DNA of 50,357 nucleotides from Chloroflexota bacterium (GCA_029556265.1 JAKQFH010000028.1:1-50357); one strand, 5' to 3'; counted from the first letter of the stretch, positions 34,753-44,402 are shown. Translations and numbers: made by a program. The notes: generated by a model from the sequence alone, not told the origin.

Positions 34753-35817
34753 TTATGCCAATCGTACGCGCGGATCGATGAACGCGTAGATAACGTCCAC
34801 AATCAGGTTGGAGAGGATGAGAATGGTGCCGGTAAAAATCGCCAGCCCAAGAATGGTTACAACGTCCAGGTTGGCAGCCGCGTCGGCAGAGGCTTTGCCG
34901 ATGCCAGGATAATTGAAGACTGTCTCGGTGATTACCACGCCGCCCAGGAGCGAGACAATGCTGGAACCTGCCATCGTAACAATCGGCAGCATCGCGTTCG
35001 GACGGGCATGATGGTTAATCACATCGGATTCCTTCAGCCCTTTCGCGCGAGCGGTAACAACATAATCCTGACGCAGGGTTTCCAACATGGAGGAGCGGGT
35101 GACACGCACAAAAGTTGCCCAGTTGATATAGCTGAGGGTGATGATGGGCATAATCATGTGCCGCATGGCATCCCAAAACACATCAAATCGCAGGTTGAGC
35201 AGCGCGTCAATGCTGAGCAAATGTGTATATTGTTTAAATTGTCCGGAAAAGATCAGTTTGCTGACCCAGTCCGACATTTTTCCCGGGTAGAACCACCCGG
35301 CTTTGGCATAAAGCAGCATCAGGATGAGCAAACCGAACACGAAAGTGGGGAAGGAGGTGCCGATGATGGAATAAACCCTGGCCGCCTGGTCCACAAATTT
35401 ATTTTGATTGACGGCGGCTTTCACGCCCAACCAAATGCCAACGGAAAGCATCGGATAAACCGTCCACAACGCCAGGTCAACCGTATTGGGGAAGCGGTCC
35501 TTAACGATATCCACGACGGGCTGGGAGGCAGTCCGGGAATAGCCAAAATCCCCGTGCAGGATACCGCCGCTGCGCTGTTTGGTGACAGGGTCAATCACTC
35601 CGTCCAGCCAGCGCCAGTACTGCTCAAAGAAAGACTTGTCCAAACCATACTTTCTGATAAGACCTTCGATTTGCTTTTCGTTCTTGGGGAAGTCCCGCAC
35701 ATACAGCGCTGATCGTTCCACCGGACCCAGCAATTGGAGCATGCCAAAGATAATCAGGGTCACTCCAATCAACAGAACGGGAACCAGGAGCAAACGCCGG
35801 ATGATATAGTTGGTCAT
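34753..35817 (-). CDS. Peptide ABC transporter permease (DppB/OppB type)
   Basis: 354 residues. The DppB N-terminal segment (YIIRRLLLVPVLLIGVTLII) is followed by periplasmic-type and core segments; the EAA motif is ARAKGLKESDVINHHARPNA. About six helices. It makes the channel with the DppC-type partner. It is separated from the binding-protein gene by 138 bases holding two stem-loops, which may set the ratio of binding protein to permease. Confidence 0.93.
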   Translation of the reverse strand: MTNYIIRRLLLVPVLLIGVTLIIFGMLQLLGPVERSALYVRDFPKNEKQIEGLIRKYGLDKSFFEQYWRWLDGVIDPVTKQRSGGILHGDFGYSRTASQPVVDIVKDRFPNTVDLALWTVYPMLSVGIWLGVKAAVNQNKFVDQAARVYSIIGTSFPTFVFGLLILMLLYAKAGWFYPGKMSDWVSKLIFSGQFKQYTHLLSIDALLNLRFDVFWDAMRHMIMPIITLSYINWATFVRVTRSSMLETLRQDYVVTARAKGLKESDVINHHARPNAMLPIVTMAGSSIVSLLGGVVITETVFNYPGIGKASADAAANLDVVTILGLAIFTGTILILSNLIVDVIYAFIDPRVRLA

Positions 35818-35840
35818 TTGATACCTCTCACTTTGTTTTG

Positions 35841-35880
35841 CCTTTTGCCCCGCACAGAAAACTTCTGTGCAAGGCGAAAG
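35841..35880 (-). repeat. Stem-loop upstream of the DppB-type gene
   Basis: gcacagaa / ttctgtgc with a 3-base loop (35852-35870), extended by ccttttgcc / ggcgaaagg with one wobble. It lies between the binding-protein and permease genes. Confidence 0.6.
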
Positions 35881-35896
35881 GTAAAAAACCGCGGGG

Positions 35897-35926
35897 ATTG
35901 CGGGAGCCTATAAAGGCTCCCGCAAT
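35897..35926 (-). terminator. Strong hairpin after the binding-protein gene
   Basis: attgcgggagcc / ggctcccgcaat, a 12-bp perfect stem; a run of six T follows only after another 8 bases. It probably works as a partial terminator or an mRNA 3'-end protector. Confidence 0.65.
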
Positions 35927-35955
35927 TTGTATCAGCTGTTTACCTGTTCGAAGTC

Positions 35956-37971
35956 TTACTCGATCAGGAAGTTGAACAGGATGACGTCCTGCTGCAGGCC
36001 AGGGCGGCCGAAGTACAGGCGCAGCGGACGGTTGTTGGTTTCTTCGCAGAGCTCAAAGCGTTCGAGGCCAAGTTTGGCGGTGTCAATCTTACACACCGGA
36101 ACAGGATCTTTGTACGCGTTGGTCTCAGCGTCGTAAATCGCGGCTTCGCTCACCATCGGGTCAACCTGCGGGCGTTGTTCCACCGGGACGTCCATGAAGT
36201 CAATGTCGCCAGCCTGGAGCATCGCGAAGCGGGTGCCGAATTCGGGGATAATCGCGATGACCGCGTTCGGAACCTTGGCGTGTTCGCCCCAATAGCCGTC
36301 AAAGGCTTTGAGGACAATTTCGGTGCCCTGAGTCCAGTGATCCAGAGCGTAGGCGCCGGTGCCGTTGGCAATCGTGGAGAAGATATCTTCAGCGGAGGTC
36401 ATGCCATAGGTGTTCTGCCAGGTCTCGCAAGAACCGTCCCAACCACCCTTTTCAATGACCCATTCCTTGTCCATAATGGAACCCCAGCCATTCGCGATGG
36501 TGGGGAGGAAAGGACCCCAGGGCTGAGCCAGGGTGAAGGTGACGGTGCCGGCAGCATCGTCGGCAACAATCTTGGATTTCACGGTCTCGCACGCAGCAAC
36601 CAGCTTGGCGGGATCGGCAGCGATCAGACCTTCGCGATCGTCACCCAGAGCGCCGGAATCATCGACGAGCAGGGTGATGTCATCAATACCGACGCCGAGG
36701 AAGGGTTCGGCAAGCATCCACTGCGGGGAGGAATAGCCGCCCTGCAGGAGGCCGCGCTGGAAAGTGTACGCCACATCGGACGGGGTCAAATCGCCGCCTT
36801 CGTGGAATTTGACGCCTGGGCGGATGTGGAAGGTCCACACGGTGCCATCTTCAGAGACAGTCCAATCGGTGGCGAGCTGGCCAACGAATTTGTCGGTCGC
36901 GGCGCCATCATAGAACACCAGGGTCTCGTAAACGTTCTGGACCACTTCGCCGGAGGCGGTGTCGTAGCTGAGGGCGGGGTCGAGCGTATCCGCGTCACCA
37001 ATGGTCGCGTAGGTCAGCGTGTCAGGTTTGGTGGCATCAGCCGCTTTGGCAATGGTCTTGAAGTACAGACCAGAGAAAATCGGGTTCATAATGCGGCCCG
37101 AGACCCACTTCTGCTCGTAAGCATGGGAGGTAACGAGGACCACGGGAACGCCAGGAGCCTGGTCGTAGTACAGCTGGTTGAACTTCTGATATACGGCATG
37201 ACGTTCAGCCGGATCAACAAGCCCGACGCCTTCATCAAGCAGGGCCTTGAACTGAGCCTTGAGGTCAGCGGGCATATTCTGACGGGCGCCGTAGGTACCG
37301 GTCGTGTAAGGCTGATACCAGTTGTGGGCGTCATGAATATCTTCCAGCCAGCCGCCGGTCATGATCGGGATTTTATGCGCGCGCATGGCAGCCAGATAGG
37401 CGGGCCAGGGCAGACCAAGAACTTCAATGCTGAATTTTGGATTCACCTGGGAGAGATTGGCCTGCATAACTTCGGCGATAATCTGGCGGGTGGTGTTGCC
37501 GGTGTTGTAGAGCATCTGGAGGCGGAAGCCAACTTCCCAGACGTCATCGGGGTCTTCGCCAGCGGGAATGCCGTCTTTGTCAACATCAGCCAGTTTGAAT
37601 TCCTCAGCGGATTTTTCCAGGTCCATGGAATAGTGCGGGGCATCCATATCGTAGCCAGGCATGCCAGGCAGAGAAAGGACCTTGGATTGAACGGCTTCGC
37701 CCTGGTAGACCTCGTCGATGAGGGTATCCCAGTCAAACGCATACGCGAAAGCTCTGCGGATGTGGATATCATCAAAGAAGGTGGGAGGCACGCCGTTGCC
37801 GTCCAGCTTGTTGGAGCCCAGGTACGGGTTCAGCGCGACTTGTTCCACCGGAGCTTCGGTCGCGGCGGGTGCTTCAGTCGCGGCGGGGGCTTGCGTGGCG
37901 GTTGTGCCGCAGGCAGCCAAGCCAAGGCTTGCGACCAAAATCAGTGCAATAAGCAAATACAGTTTACGCAT
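35956..37971 (-). CDS. Peptide-binding lipoprotein (SBP family 5) with circularly permuted halves
   Basis: 671 residues. A lipobox (LGLAAC, Cys21) and a TEAPAATEAP linker come first. Residues about 45-310 carry what is normally the C-terminal half: FFDDIHIRRAFAYAFDWDT (about 65-83), IIAEVMQANLSQ, GGWLEDIHDAHNWYQPYTTG and APGVPVVL. From K315 the normal N-terminal half follows: KPDTLTYATIGDADTLDPAL, VVQNVYETLVFYDG, PGVKFHEGGDLTPSDVAYTF, GTGAYALDHW and AFDGYWGEH, ending VILFNFLIE, where the family normally continues into NPYLGS. Each half occurs once. It binds peptides for the dpp-type transporter around it. The ribosome-binding site is AAGGAGGAG. The order is seen directly; a functional effect is inferred. 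Confidence 0.92.
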   Translation of the reverse strand: MRKLYLLIALILVASLGLAACGTTATQAPAATEAPAATEAPVEQVALNPYLGSNKLDGNGVPPTFFDDIHIRRAFAYAFDWDTLIDEVYQGEAVQSKVLSLPGMPGYDMDAPHYSMDLEKSAEEFKLADVDKDGIPAGEDPDDVWEVGFRLQMLYNTGNTTRQIIAEVMQANLSQVNPKFSIEVLGLPWPAYLAAMRAHKIPIMTGGWLEDIHDAHNWYQPYTTGTYGARQNMPADLKAQFKALLDEGVGLVDPAERHAVYQKFNQLYYDQAPGVPVVLVTSHAYEQKWVSGRIMNPIFSGLYFKTIAKAADATKPDTLTYATIGDADTLDPALSYDTASGEVVQNVYETLVFYDGAATDKFVGQLATDWTVSEDGTVWTFHIRPGVKFHEGGDLTPSDVAYTFQRGLLQGGYSSPQWMLAEPFLGVGIDDITLLVDDSGALGDDREGLIAADPAKLVAACETVKSKIVADDAAGTVTFTLAQPWGPFLPTIANGWGSIMDKEWVIEKGGWDGSCETWQNTYGMTSAEDIFSTIANGTGAYALDHWTQGTEIVLKAFDGYWGEHAKVPNAVIAIIPEFGTRFAMLQAGDIDFMDVPVEQRPQVDPMVSEAAIYDAETNAYKDPVPVCKIDTAKLGLERFELCEETNNRPLRLYFGRPGLQQDVILFNFLIE

Positions 37972-38045
37972 TTTTCTCCTCCTTGAGAGAATGGTCTAAA
38001 TTGTTTTGGCAGACTGATACAACAACATGGGTTTTATACGCTTTC

Positions 38046-39059
38046 TTAATCTATCACCTCCTTGGTGTTTGTTTGCGGTTCCACTTTGATACAGGCAACG
38101 AAATGCCCCGGCGTCACTTCACGGAATTCCGGACGCTCAAGCGCGCATCTTTCATCGGCGATTGGGCAGCGGGTGCGGAAGCGGCAGCCGGAAGGTGGGT
38201 TGGCAGGCGAAGGAACGTCTCCTTCAAGAATAATCCGCTGTCGGGTCTCGTAGTAGACGGGGTCCGGAACAGGGATGGCAGAAAGCAGTGCCTTGGTGTA
38301 TGGGTGCAAAGGATTGTCATAGATGTCATTACGGTCCGAAAGTTCCACAACCACACCAAGGTACATCACCGCGACCCGGTCGCTGATATGACGCACCATT
38401 GAAAGGTCATGCGCGATAAAGAGGTAGGTGAGGCCAAGGTCGCGCTGTAAGTCTTCCAGAAGGTTGACAACCTGAGCTTGAATGGACACATCCAGGGCGG
38501 AAATCGGTTCATCGCACACGATGAAGGAAGGGTTCATTGCCAGCGCGCGGGCGACGCCAATGCGCTGACGCTGACCGCCGGAAAATTCGTGCGGGTAGCG
38601 GTTGGCAAAATCGGGGTCCAGGCGGACAAGGTTGAGCAGTTCCCGCACGCGCTCATCGATTTGTTTGCCGCTGGCTTCGCCAAATGCTAACATGGGGTCG
38701 CCAATAATATCACGCACGGTCATGCGCGGATTCAAGCTGGCATAAGGGTCCTGGAAAATCATCTGCAGGTCTTTGCGCATCATCCGCATGGGTTCAGACC
38801 GTAACTTGGTCAGGTCGGTATCTTTGTAATAGACATGCCCGGAGGTGGGTTTGTAGAGCTGGAGAATGGTGCGTCCGACAGTGGTTTTGCCGCAGCCGGA
38901 TTCGCCAACCAAGCCGAGGGTTTCGCCCTTGCGAATTTCCAGGGAAACGCCGTCCACAGCGCGCACGGCGCCAACCTGCCGGCGAATGACGCCCCGATAA
39001 ATAGGAAAATGCATTACCAGATCTTGAACTCTGACCAGAACTTCGTTATCAGTATTCAT
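38046..39059 (-). CDS. Peptide ABC transporter ATP-binding protein (DppF/OppF type)
   Basis: 337 residues. Walker [10 protein letters not shown], signature [15 protein letters not shown] and Walker [13 protein letters not shown] are intact, and the C-terminal oligopeptide extension begins at [17 protein letters not shown]. Four Cys in [14 protein letters not shown] ... FVACIK match the cluster-binding cysteines of Opp/Dpp ATPases. The start codon shares a base with the stop of the preceding DppD-type gene. 74 bases separate it from the binding-protein gene. Confidence 0.94.
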   Translation of the reverse strand: MNTDNEVLVRVQDLVMHFPIYRGVIRRQVGAVRAVDGVSLEIRKGETLGLVGESGCGKTTVGRTILQLYKPTSGHVYYKDTDLTKLRSEPMRMMRKDLQMIFQDPYASLNPRMTVRDIIGDPMLAFGEASGKQIDERVRELLNLVRLDPDFANRYPHEFSGGQRQRIGVARALAMNPSFIVCDEPISALDVSIQAQVVNLLEDLQRDLGLTYLFIAHDLSMVRHISDRVAVMYLGVVVELSDRNDIYDNPLHPYTKALLSAIPVPDPVYYETRQRIILEGDVPSPANPPSGCRFRTRCPIADERCALERPEFREVTPGHFVACIKVEPQTNTKEVID

Positions 39060-40048
39060 TAACGCTCACTTCCCGTTGTCGTGTCCACCCAGCAAGCCAC
39101 TTTGTGGTGATCGCCGATGTTTTCCAATTGTGGGTTTTGCTGCCAGCATTTTTCCAGCACCCAGCGGCAGCGGGGCGCGAAGGGGCAGGCGCGCGGAGTT
39201 TGCAGGAGGATGGGGGGCATGCCCTCGATAGAGTACAGTCTTTGGCGCCCCTTACGTTGGATTTGCGGCAGGCTGTTCAGCAAGCCAATCGTGTAGGGGT
39301 GTGAAGGGTGCGCAAAGAGCTCCTTGACGTTAGCTTCTTCAATGATGAAACCGCCGTACATAACCGCGATGCGGTTGGCAATGCTGGCTGCCACGCCCAA
39401 ATCGTGCGTAATCCAGATAATTGCCATGCCCAGTTCCTGGCGGAGGCGGATGACCAGGTCCACGATTTGCGCCTGGATGGTCACATCCAGGGCGGTGGTA
39501 GGTTCGTCCGCGATCAGGATCTGCGGGTTGCAAGAAAGTGCCATGGCAATCATCACGCGCTGGCGCATGCCGCCAGAATACTGGTGCGGGTAGTCTTTCA
39601 GGCGTTCCCCCGCGCGGGGAATGCCGACTGATTCGAGCAGTTTGATGGAACGCTCGCGGGCTTCTTTGGGTGTGATGCCCAGGTGCAAGAGCATTGGCTC
39701 CGCCATCTGTTTACCGATGTTCATAACCGGGTTCAGGGAGGTCATCGGGTCCTGGAAAATCATACTGATTTGACCGCCGCGCACCTGGCGGATTTGCTCG
39801 CTGTTCATTGCCAGCAGGTCTTTGCCCTTAAAGAAAGCCTGACCCGCGGTGATATTCCCAGGAGGGGATTGAATGAGCCTGAGAATAGAAAGCATGGATA
39901 CGCTTTTTCCGCAGCCGCTTTCCCCGACCAACCCCAGGGTTTCCCCTTCGTCAAGGGTAATAGAGACTCCGTTGACCGCGTGAACAATACCGTCGGGTGT
40001 CTTGAATTGGGTCTCAAGTCCTTGCACATCCAGAATTTTTTCAGCCAT
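39059..40048 (-). CDS. Peptide ABC transporter ATP-binding protein (DppD/OppD type)
   Basis: 329 residues. Walker [11 protein letters not shown], signature [15 protein letters not shown], Walker [13 protein letters not shown] and the switch His (ITHDLG) are present, with the C-terminal [14 protein letters not shown] and VACW cysteines of the family. It is the first gene of the operon. A minus-strand TATAAT at 40142-40147, about 95 bases upstream, could drive the operon. Having the ATPases first is a less common gene order than binding protein first. Confidence 0.94.
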   Translation of the reverse strand: MAEKILDVQGLETQFKTPDGIVHAVNGVSITLDEGETLGLVGESGCGKSVSMLSILRLIQSPPGNITAGQAFFKGKDLLAMNSEQIRQVRGGQISMIFQDPMTSLNPVMNIGKQMAEPMLLHLGITPKEARERSIKLLESVGIPRAGERLKDYPHQYSGGMRQRVMIAMALSCNPQILIADEPTTALDVTIQAQIVDLVIRLRQELGMAIIWITHDLGVAASIANRIAVMYGGFIIEEANVKELFAHPSHPYTIGLLNSLPQIQRKGRQRLYSIEGMPPILLQTPRACPFAPRCRWVLEKCWQQNPQLENIGDHHKVACWVDTTTGSER

Positions 40049-40141
40049 CGATGAGCCCTTCTTACAGCTTAAATTTCAATTAAGGAAACTACGACCATGA
40101 TATTCATAACAATTAAATTTTGTCTGGTTCGTAACTCAGCT

Positions 40142-40147
40142 ATTATA
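40142..40147 (-). promoter_or_regulatory. Candidate -10 of the peptide ABC operon
   Basis: TATAAT on minus in the gap after the membrane protein gene; no clear -35. Confidence 0.35.
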
Positions 40148-40153
40148 ACCTTA

Positions 40154-41050
40154 TTATGGATAGAGCGGGAAGGTCAAATTTGTCCAGACAAACCGGTCTT
40201 TTCCATCAGAAATATAATATTTCCGGGTTAATTCCTCCATCAGGTCACACTGGGTTGGTTGGGAATAGATTACTTTGCAGCGCGCCCAGGTTCCAAGGAA
40301 ATCCACAAGGTAATCCATCTGACCAAGTGAAGTATCATAAGCAATTAAGGTCATTTTCCGGGGTTTCGCGACCAGGTCTCCGAGTGGTTGCGCTGTGCTC
40401 AGGCGCATGCGCCTGGCAAGGGTTTTTTCCACCTCTTTACCCTGGTTCTCGGCGGCGAAGTTGAGCATTTCGTTGAGCGCCTGGGCTGGTTCCCGGAAGG
40501 AGCGGTTCAGAAGTTCATCAGCGGCAAAGCCAGCCGCGCCCATCAGAAGCGATGCCACCAAAAGAATGGCAATCCAACCGCCGGCAGCCGAGGCGGAAAG
40601 AGTTTGGTCTACCAAATTGTTTTCCACGATGCCGTAAAGCAGGCAGGGTAACCCAACAACGAGCAAGCCGACGACACGAAATTGTGATATTGCCTCAACA
40701 TCGGGATATTGAATCCAGTGCGACAAATCAGGGGTCAGCCAGCGCAGCAGAAGGGCGCTGCCGCTGACAGGCAGCCATAATACAAGCCAAACCGCCAGAA
40801 AGGCAAATAAAAGCCACAGAATAATGGATGCCAGCCAGTGGCCAACGCGGATGGAGAGCCAACCCACAGCTGCCCCTGCCAACGCGCAGATAAAAAATGC
40901 AGGAAGGAATTTCATGAAGGGAAACGTCACATGCGCGCCAGCAAGCTTCACCGCGTCCATCCCCCACGCAGTTAAAGAAAAGACTGCCCCCGCAACCAGC
41001 CCGTAGAAAAAACCTATGCCTTGTTTCTTTCTATCAAACGGCGCTGCCAT
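40154..41050 (-). CDS. Uncharacterised membrane protein
   Basis: 298 residues, not recognised. The first 190 residues hold about five hydrophobic segments (near 12-35, 45-65, 70-95, 125-145, 155-175). The last 100 are soluble, with ENQGKEVEKTLARRMRLS, a strand-rich stretch RKMTLIAYDTSLGQMDYLVD and WARCKVIYSQPTQCD. The gene is directly upstream of the peptide transporter on the same strand, 105 bases away; a link is possible but unsupported. Confidence 0.65.
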   Translation of the reverse strand: MAAPFDRKKQGIGFFYGLVAGAVFSLTAWGMDAVKLAGAHVTFPFMKFLPAFFICALAGAAVGWLSIRVGHWLASIILWLLFAFLAVWLVLWLPVSGSALLLRWLTPDLSHWIQYPDVEAISQFRVVGLLVVGLPCLLYGIVENNLVDQTLSASAAGGWIAILLVASLLMGAAGFAADELLNRSFREPAQALNEMLNFAAENQGKEVEKTLARRMRLSTAQPLGDLVAKPRKMTLIAYDTSLGQMDYLVDFLGTWARCKVIYSQPTQCDLMEELTRKYYISDGKDRFVWTNLTFPLYP

Positions 41051-41403
41051 ATTAGTATTATAGTATTAATTGATTACCTTCAAAATTTCATTTTTAATTT
41101 CGGGAAGGTGAGCTCCGGTCGCGAAAAATGAAACAAAACGGAATTTGGCTGATTCTACGTGAACAGGGTGTTTTGTCAAGCCTGAACAATAAAAATAACC
41201 AAAGGATGATTTAGCCAGCCTGGTCCCTCTTTGTCTGCGGCATGCTTCCGGAGAGTTTGAGGCGCGCCTTGTGGGTTGCGTAAATCAACCCACTGCGAGG
41301 GCGGTCGTACCGCTGTGAGATGCTGCCTTTTCCGGGCCAGACAGGTTGGCGAAACGCCAACCTGTGATAAAGTCCGCATAAGAGGCAAAGGCGGGAGCGC
41401 TGC
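41051..41403. other. Intergenic region with a cluster of perfect hairpins
   Basis: 353 bases. It includes gtgggttg / caacccac (41271-41293), gcggt / accgc (41304-41316) and acaggttggcg / cgccaacctgt (41341-41365, 11-bp stem with loop aaa). No T runs follow. No gene is seen. They could end transcription of the LRR gene or form an RNA; the identity is open. Confidence 0.5.
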
Positions 41404-42990
41404 TTATTCGCAACCAGGAAGGCTGAATAAATCTTCCATTGTCTGGCCAAACCGGTCGACGAAATACTGCCGCATCATTTCAATGGAATGCAGGTAAACA
41501 TCCTTAATGTCAGGGTCATTGAAGGCTTTGAAAAAGTATTCTTCAACCGTCATATCTTTATAACTGCACCAGCCGTCCACGTGTTCTTTTGTATCGCTAA
41601 AATATTCAAAGTTCCCCCCACCTCCAAAATCATCATCCACCCCGATAAAAAACCGCCGCTCTGCCAGGTTATACGTACCAACTATGCGATAACCCTCGCT
41701 TAGCGGCGTGAAGAACCTTATGTCGTACTCCTTTTCTCCCCATTCCGGGCGCCGGATTTCGATATTGTAGTCTCTATCCCCGCGCTGCTCGTACAGGCAT
41801 ACGGCGTTGGCTTTGTCGGGGAAGAAGCCCAGGCTTTTGAGGGTTGGCGGTTCAAACGGAAGCGCAAAGAGCGCCTCAGCAGTCATATGAAAGGTGCTCA
41901 ATATCACCTCGTTGAAAATGGGAATACCCGCCAACAGCAGGTCGTCAGCTTCTGCGTCAGGCAGAGCCGCTCGCCAGATCTGCTCCACCCTCTCACGCTC
42001 TTCCGTTCCCAATGAAAAGCCGCCGTTGGCTGGATCGTAGACATAATTCATAATCATCTCGCGGTTTTTGCCCATTTGAAACACGAAGGCATTGAGTTTG
42101 GGATAGAAACCCACCCCCAGCTTATGCTCCCCGTCCAAATACATGGTTACATGCACGCAGTTTTCAAAACCTAATTCTGGCGGAATGCCCCACTCAGAAT
42201 GGTTGATGCGCACAGTCGCGGTATCTCCGTCAAAACGGGCTTGCTTGCTGTTCATATCCATCGTAAAGCCAAGTTCTTCCAACGTGGTCGCGATGATAAA
42301 ATCTTTCTCTTCCAGCCCGGAGTAGACCTGAGCCAGGGGAGTGTAGTCCCGGATTGGGCTGTTGGCCAGGTAGAGGGCTTTCAGGTTGTGCAGTGATGTC
42401 AGAGGGGTAAGCTCGGATATTGTTGAATTGTCCAGCTTCAGGTATTCCAGATTGACCAGCTGCGCAAGCGGAGTGTAATCTTGCGCTGCGCAGTTTGACA
42501 GAAACAGCAGCCGCAAACCGGTCAGCCCAGCCAGCGGGGAAATATCCGCAATCGGGTTTCCTTCCAATGACAGGGCGCGGAGCTTTGTGAGCCCTCGCAG
42601 CGCTGATATGTCCATAATCGCGTGCGCGGACAAATTGAGGCTATCCAGGTTTGTGAAGTTTTCCAGCCCCCCGAGATTGGTGATTTTCATCCCGTCGGAG
42701 AGGGATTCCTGCCAGTCAAGACTGAGATTTAGGCTGGTCACCGCCTGCGCTTCCGCCGCGCTGATATCGCCTGTGGGCTTGCCCATTGTCGCGCGTATCA
42801 TTGCCTCCAGTACGGGGTCCGAAAATTTGACCGGCGGCTCCGCTTCCGCCTCCTTATTGGTACCTGGTGAGACCAAAGCGGCAGGTTCCATCGTCGCCGA
42901 ACGCGGTGTTTCCGTCGCGGCAGGCGCGGCGCAGCCGGTGAGGTGGAGCGCTGCCAGCAGACTAAGCGCCGCTAATAATCTCTTTTTCAT
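41404..42990 (-). CDS. Leucine-rich-repeat lipoprotein (internalin-like)
   Basis: 528 residues. The lipobox LHLTGC is followed by a short linker and the cap FSDPVLEAMIRATMGKPTGD, then about six 22-residue repeats between about 90 and 245 (LTKLRALSLEGNPIADISPL, LVNLEYLKLDNSTISELTPL). The C-terminal 280 residues are a mixed alpha/beta region without a known match. LRR proteins bind other proteins; this one is outside the cell. GGAGG precedes ATG 42990. Upstream there is an AT-rich inverted repeat. Confidence 0.85.
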   Translation of the reverse strand: MKKRLLAALSLLAALHLTGCAAPAATETPRSATMEPAALVSPGTNKEAEAEPPVKFSDPVLEAMIRATMGKPTGDISAAEAQAVTSLNLSLDWQESLSDGMKITNLGGLENFTNLDSLNLSAHAIMDISALRGLTKLRALSLEGNPIADISPLAGLTGLRLLFLSNCAAQDYTPLAQLVNLEYLKLDNSTISELTPLTSLHNLKALYLANSPIRDYTPLAQVYSGLEEKDFIIATTLEELGFTMDMNSKQARFDGDTATVRINHSEWGIPPELGFENCVHVTMYLDGEHKLGVGFYPKLNAFVFQMGKNREMIMNYVYDPANGGFSLGTEERERVEQIWRAALPDAEADDLLLAGIPIFNEVILSTFHMTAEALFALPFEPPTLKSLGFFPDKANAVCLYEQRGDRDYNIEIRRPEWGEKEYDIRFFTPLSEGYRIVGTYNLAERRFFIGVDDDFGGGGNFEYFSDTKEHVDGWCSYKDMTVEEYFFKAFNDPDIKDVYLHSIEMMRQYFVDRFGQTMEDLFSLPGCE

Positions 42991-43489
42991 GGTGAGGACC
43001 TCCGTTTAATGGTCAGATGGGGCAAAGCCGGTTTTTTCTTATGGTTACAGGCGAAAACCAGATAATCGATTTTAATCGATGCGAATCGGTAATTGGCATT
43101 ATGGATACAAATCTCATGATAGGATAGAGGCCAACCTTTCCGAAGGGTTTACTGTATTTGCATATCCACTTTTGCATCAAAAAAGATTACACACATCCAA
43201 TATCCTTGAAAGTCTCAGTCAGGAGATCAAGTAGCGCACCAGTGTTGTGCGGACCTTTCCTTATGAAGACGCCTGTCTGCGTCTGGTCTCAACTTTATTT
43301 GATGGAGTTCAGTGAAGATTGGGAATATGGCAGGATCTATTTAAAAATAGAGAACACATAGACTGTTGTTTCCGGGAGGGATCCGTGACTAATTTACAAT
43401 AATTTGACACATGATCAACCTGAGAAAAAATGATTTTTGAGACGATTGATCCTGCTTTAGCGATTAAAAATCAATATGGAGAGCCAGGG
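42991..43489. other. AT-rich intergenic region
   Basis: 499 bases, clearly lower in GC than the first 40 kb. It holds an inverted repeat ATCGATT-TT-AATCGAT (43065-43080) and a long imperfect hairpin bounded by gatcaa / ttgatc (43413-43451) that could end the sortase transcript. A 67-codon frame at 43158 looks non-coding. Confidence 0.5.
43065..43080. promoter_or_regulatory. Inverted repeat upstream of the LRR gene
   Basis: ATCGATT-TT-AATCGAT, perfect 7-base arms, 75 bases before ATG 42990. Possible operator. Confidence 0.35.
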
Positions 43490-44335
43490 TTAGTTTCTTG
43501 GAATTAATTTTCCAAAAACAACATAGCGGGCGTTGTCATATTCATAAGAGCATGTGGCCAGCGTTATGATCCGATCATGCGGCTTAACATCCACAGAGCT
43601 TGAAAACGTCGACCGACTTTTCAGCCAAACGATATATGTTAAGAAATCGGTTTCGTCATTAAAGGTAAATCTTAAGAAAGGTTCGTTGCCATTGGCAACA
43701 TAACCCGCAAAGAGTTCAATTTTGTAATCACCTTCAGGTGTATATAATTCCATAACGGGGAAGGACTCGTAAAATTCTTGTTTGCGATAATTTGCTAAAG
43801 AAGCAAACATAGAGCCGTCATTCATGTTATGCCCATATATAACCGTATTCTTATCCGAAAAATTGCCTGCATTTTGGACATCAATGAACAAGGTTCCCAA
43901 ACGGTTCGGTTGGTGATCAAAGAGGTGTGTCAGATAATAACTGTTATCTTTGCCCTGGACAACAGGCAGATCAATAGGTAAGCCAGGCGCCGTAATCCAG
44001 GCAACAATATCCTCATTTTTAATTCGCAAATACATGAAATCCATAATGGAGCGATTATCAGCAGCTTGTATCTCTTCCGGCATGGATTTGTCCATACTTT
44101 GTCTGACATGTAGATAAAGCACCTGTTCCGCTTTAAGTGCCGAATAAAAATTATTACCAACCTGGTACTCACGATCCAGGCGAAAATAAATCATGCCAAA
44201 GACAATAACAGCAATCAGGCTCAATCCGATTAAGCCTGGCAAGAGAAAGGAACTCACCCCAGTTGTCTTTCTGTCTGTCTTTTTTGGGGGGCTTTGCTTA
44301 AGTCTTTTTTTTAGGTTTTCGGTGTGTTTACTCAT
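43490..44335 (-). CDS. Class B-like sortase
   Basis: 281 residues from ATG 44335 (TTG 44347 is an alternative). One membrane helix lies at about 28-50. The class B pattern IVAWITAPGLPIDLPVVQGK, YYLTHLF and GTLFIDVQN is followed by the catalytic His (H169, YGHNMNDGSMF), Cys (C262, TLATCSYEY) and Arg (R270, NARYVVFG). Sortases link surface proteins to the cell wall by a transpeptidation after Thr. The gene directly upstream encodes a large protein with a VPYTG sorting signal, which is the likely substrate. Base composition is lower-GC than most of the window. Confidence 0.92.
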   Translation of the reverse strand: MSKHTENLKKRLKQSPPKKTDRKTTGVSSFLLPGLIGLSLIAVIVFGMIYFRLDREYQVGNNFYSALKAEQVLYLHVRQSMDKSMPEEIQAADNRSIMDFMYLRIKNEDIVAWITAPGLPIDLPVVQGKDNSYYLTHLFDHQPNRLGTLFIDVQNAGNFSDKNTVIYGHNMNDGSMFASLANYRKQEFYESFPVMELYTPEGDYKIELFAGYVANGNEPFLRFTFNDETDFLTYIVWLKSRSTFSSSVDVKPHDRIITLATCSYEYDNARYVVFGKLIPRN

Positions 44336-44357
44336 TTTGGGAAACAAGAATGAAATT

Positions 44358-44386
44358 AGCCGTGGGGTTTATAAAACCCCACGGCT
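44358..44386 (-). terminator. Perfect hairpin between adhesin and sortase genes
   Basis: agccgtggggttt / aaaccccacggct, a 13-bp stem with a 3-base loop. The tail has few T, so it may only partly end transcription. Confidence 0.6.
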
Positions 44387-44402
44387 CTCGCTGTGATAGA
44401 AC

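Noticed and set aside
35956..37971. Fusion of two different binding proteins
   Set aside because: Each half of the fold is present exactly once and the two are complementary, so permutation explains it better than fusion.
36175..37986. A 603-codon open frame antisense to the binding-protein gene
   Set aside because: It mirrors the strong codon bias of the real gene, has no domain, signal or ribosome-binding site, and overlaps a clear lipoprotein.
43158..43361. Small 67-codon gene in the AT-rich gap
   Set aside because: No ribosome-binding site, no recognisable domain, and irregular composition.
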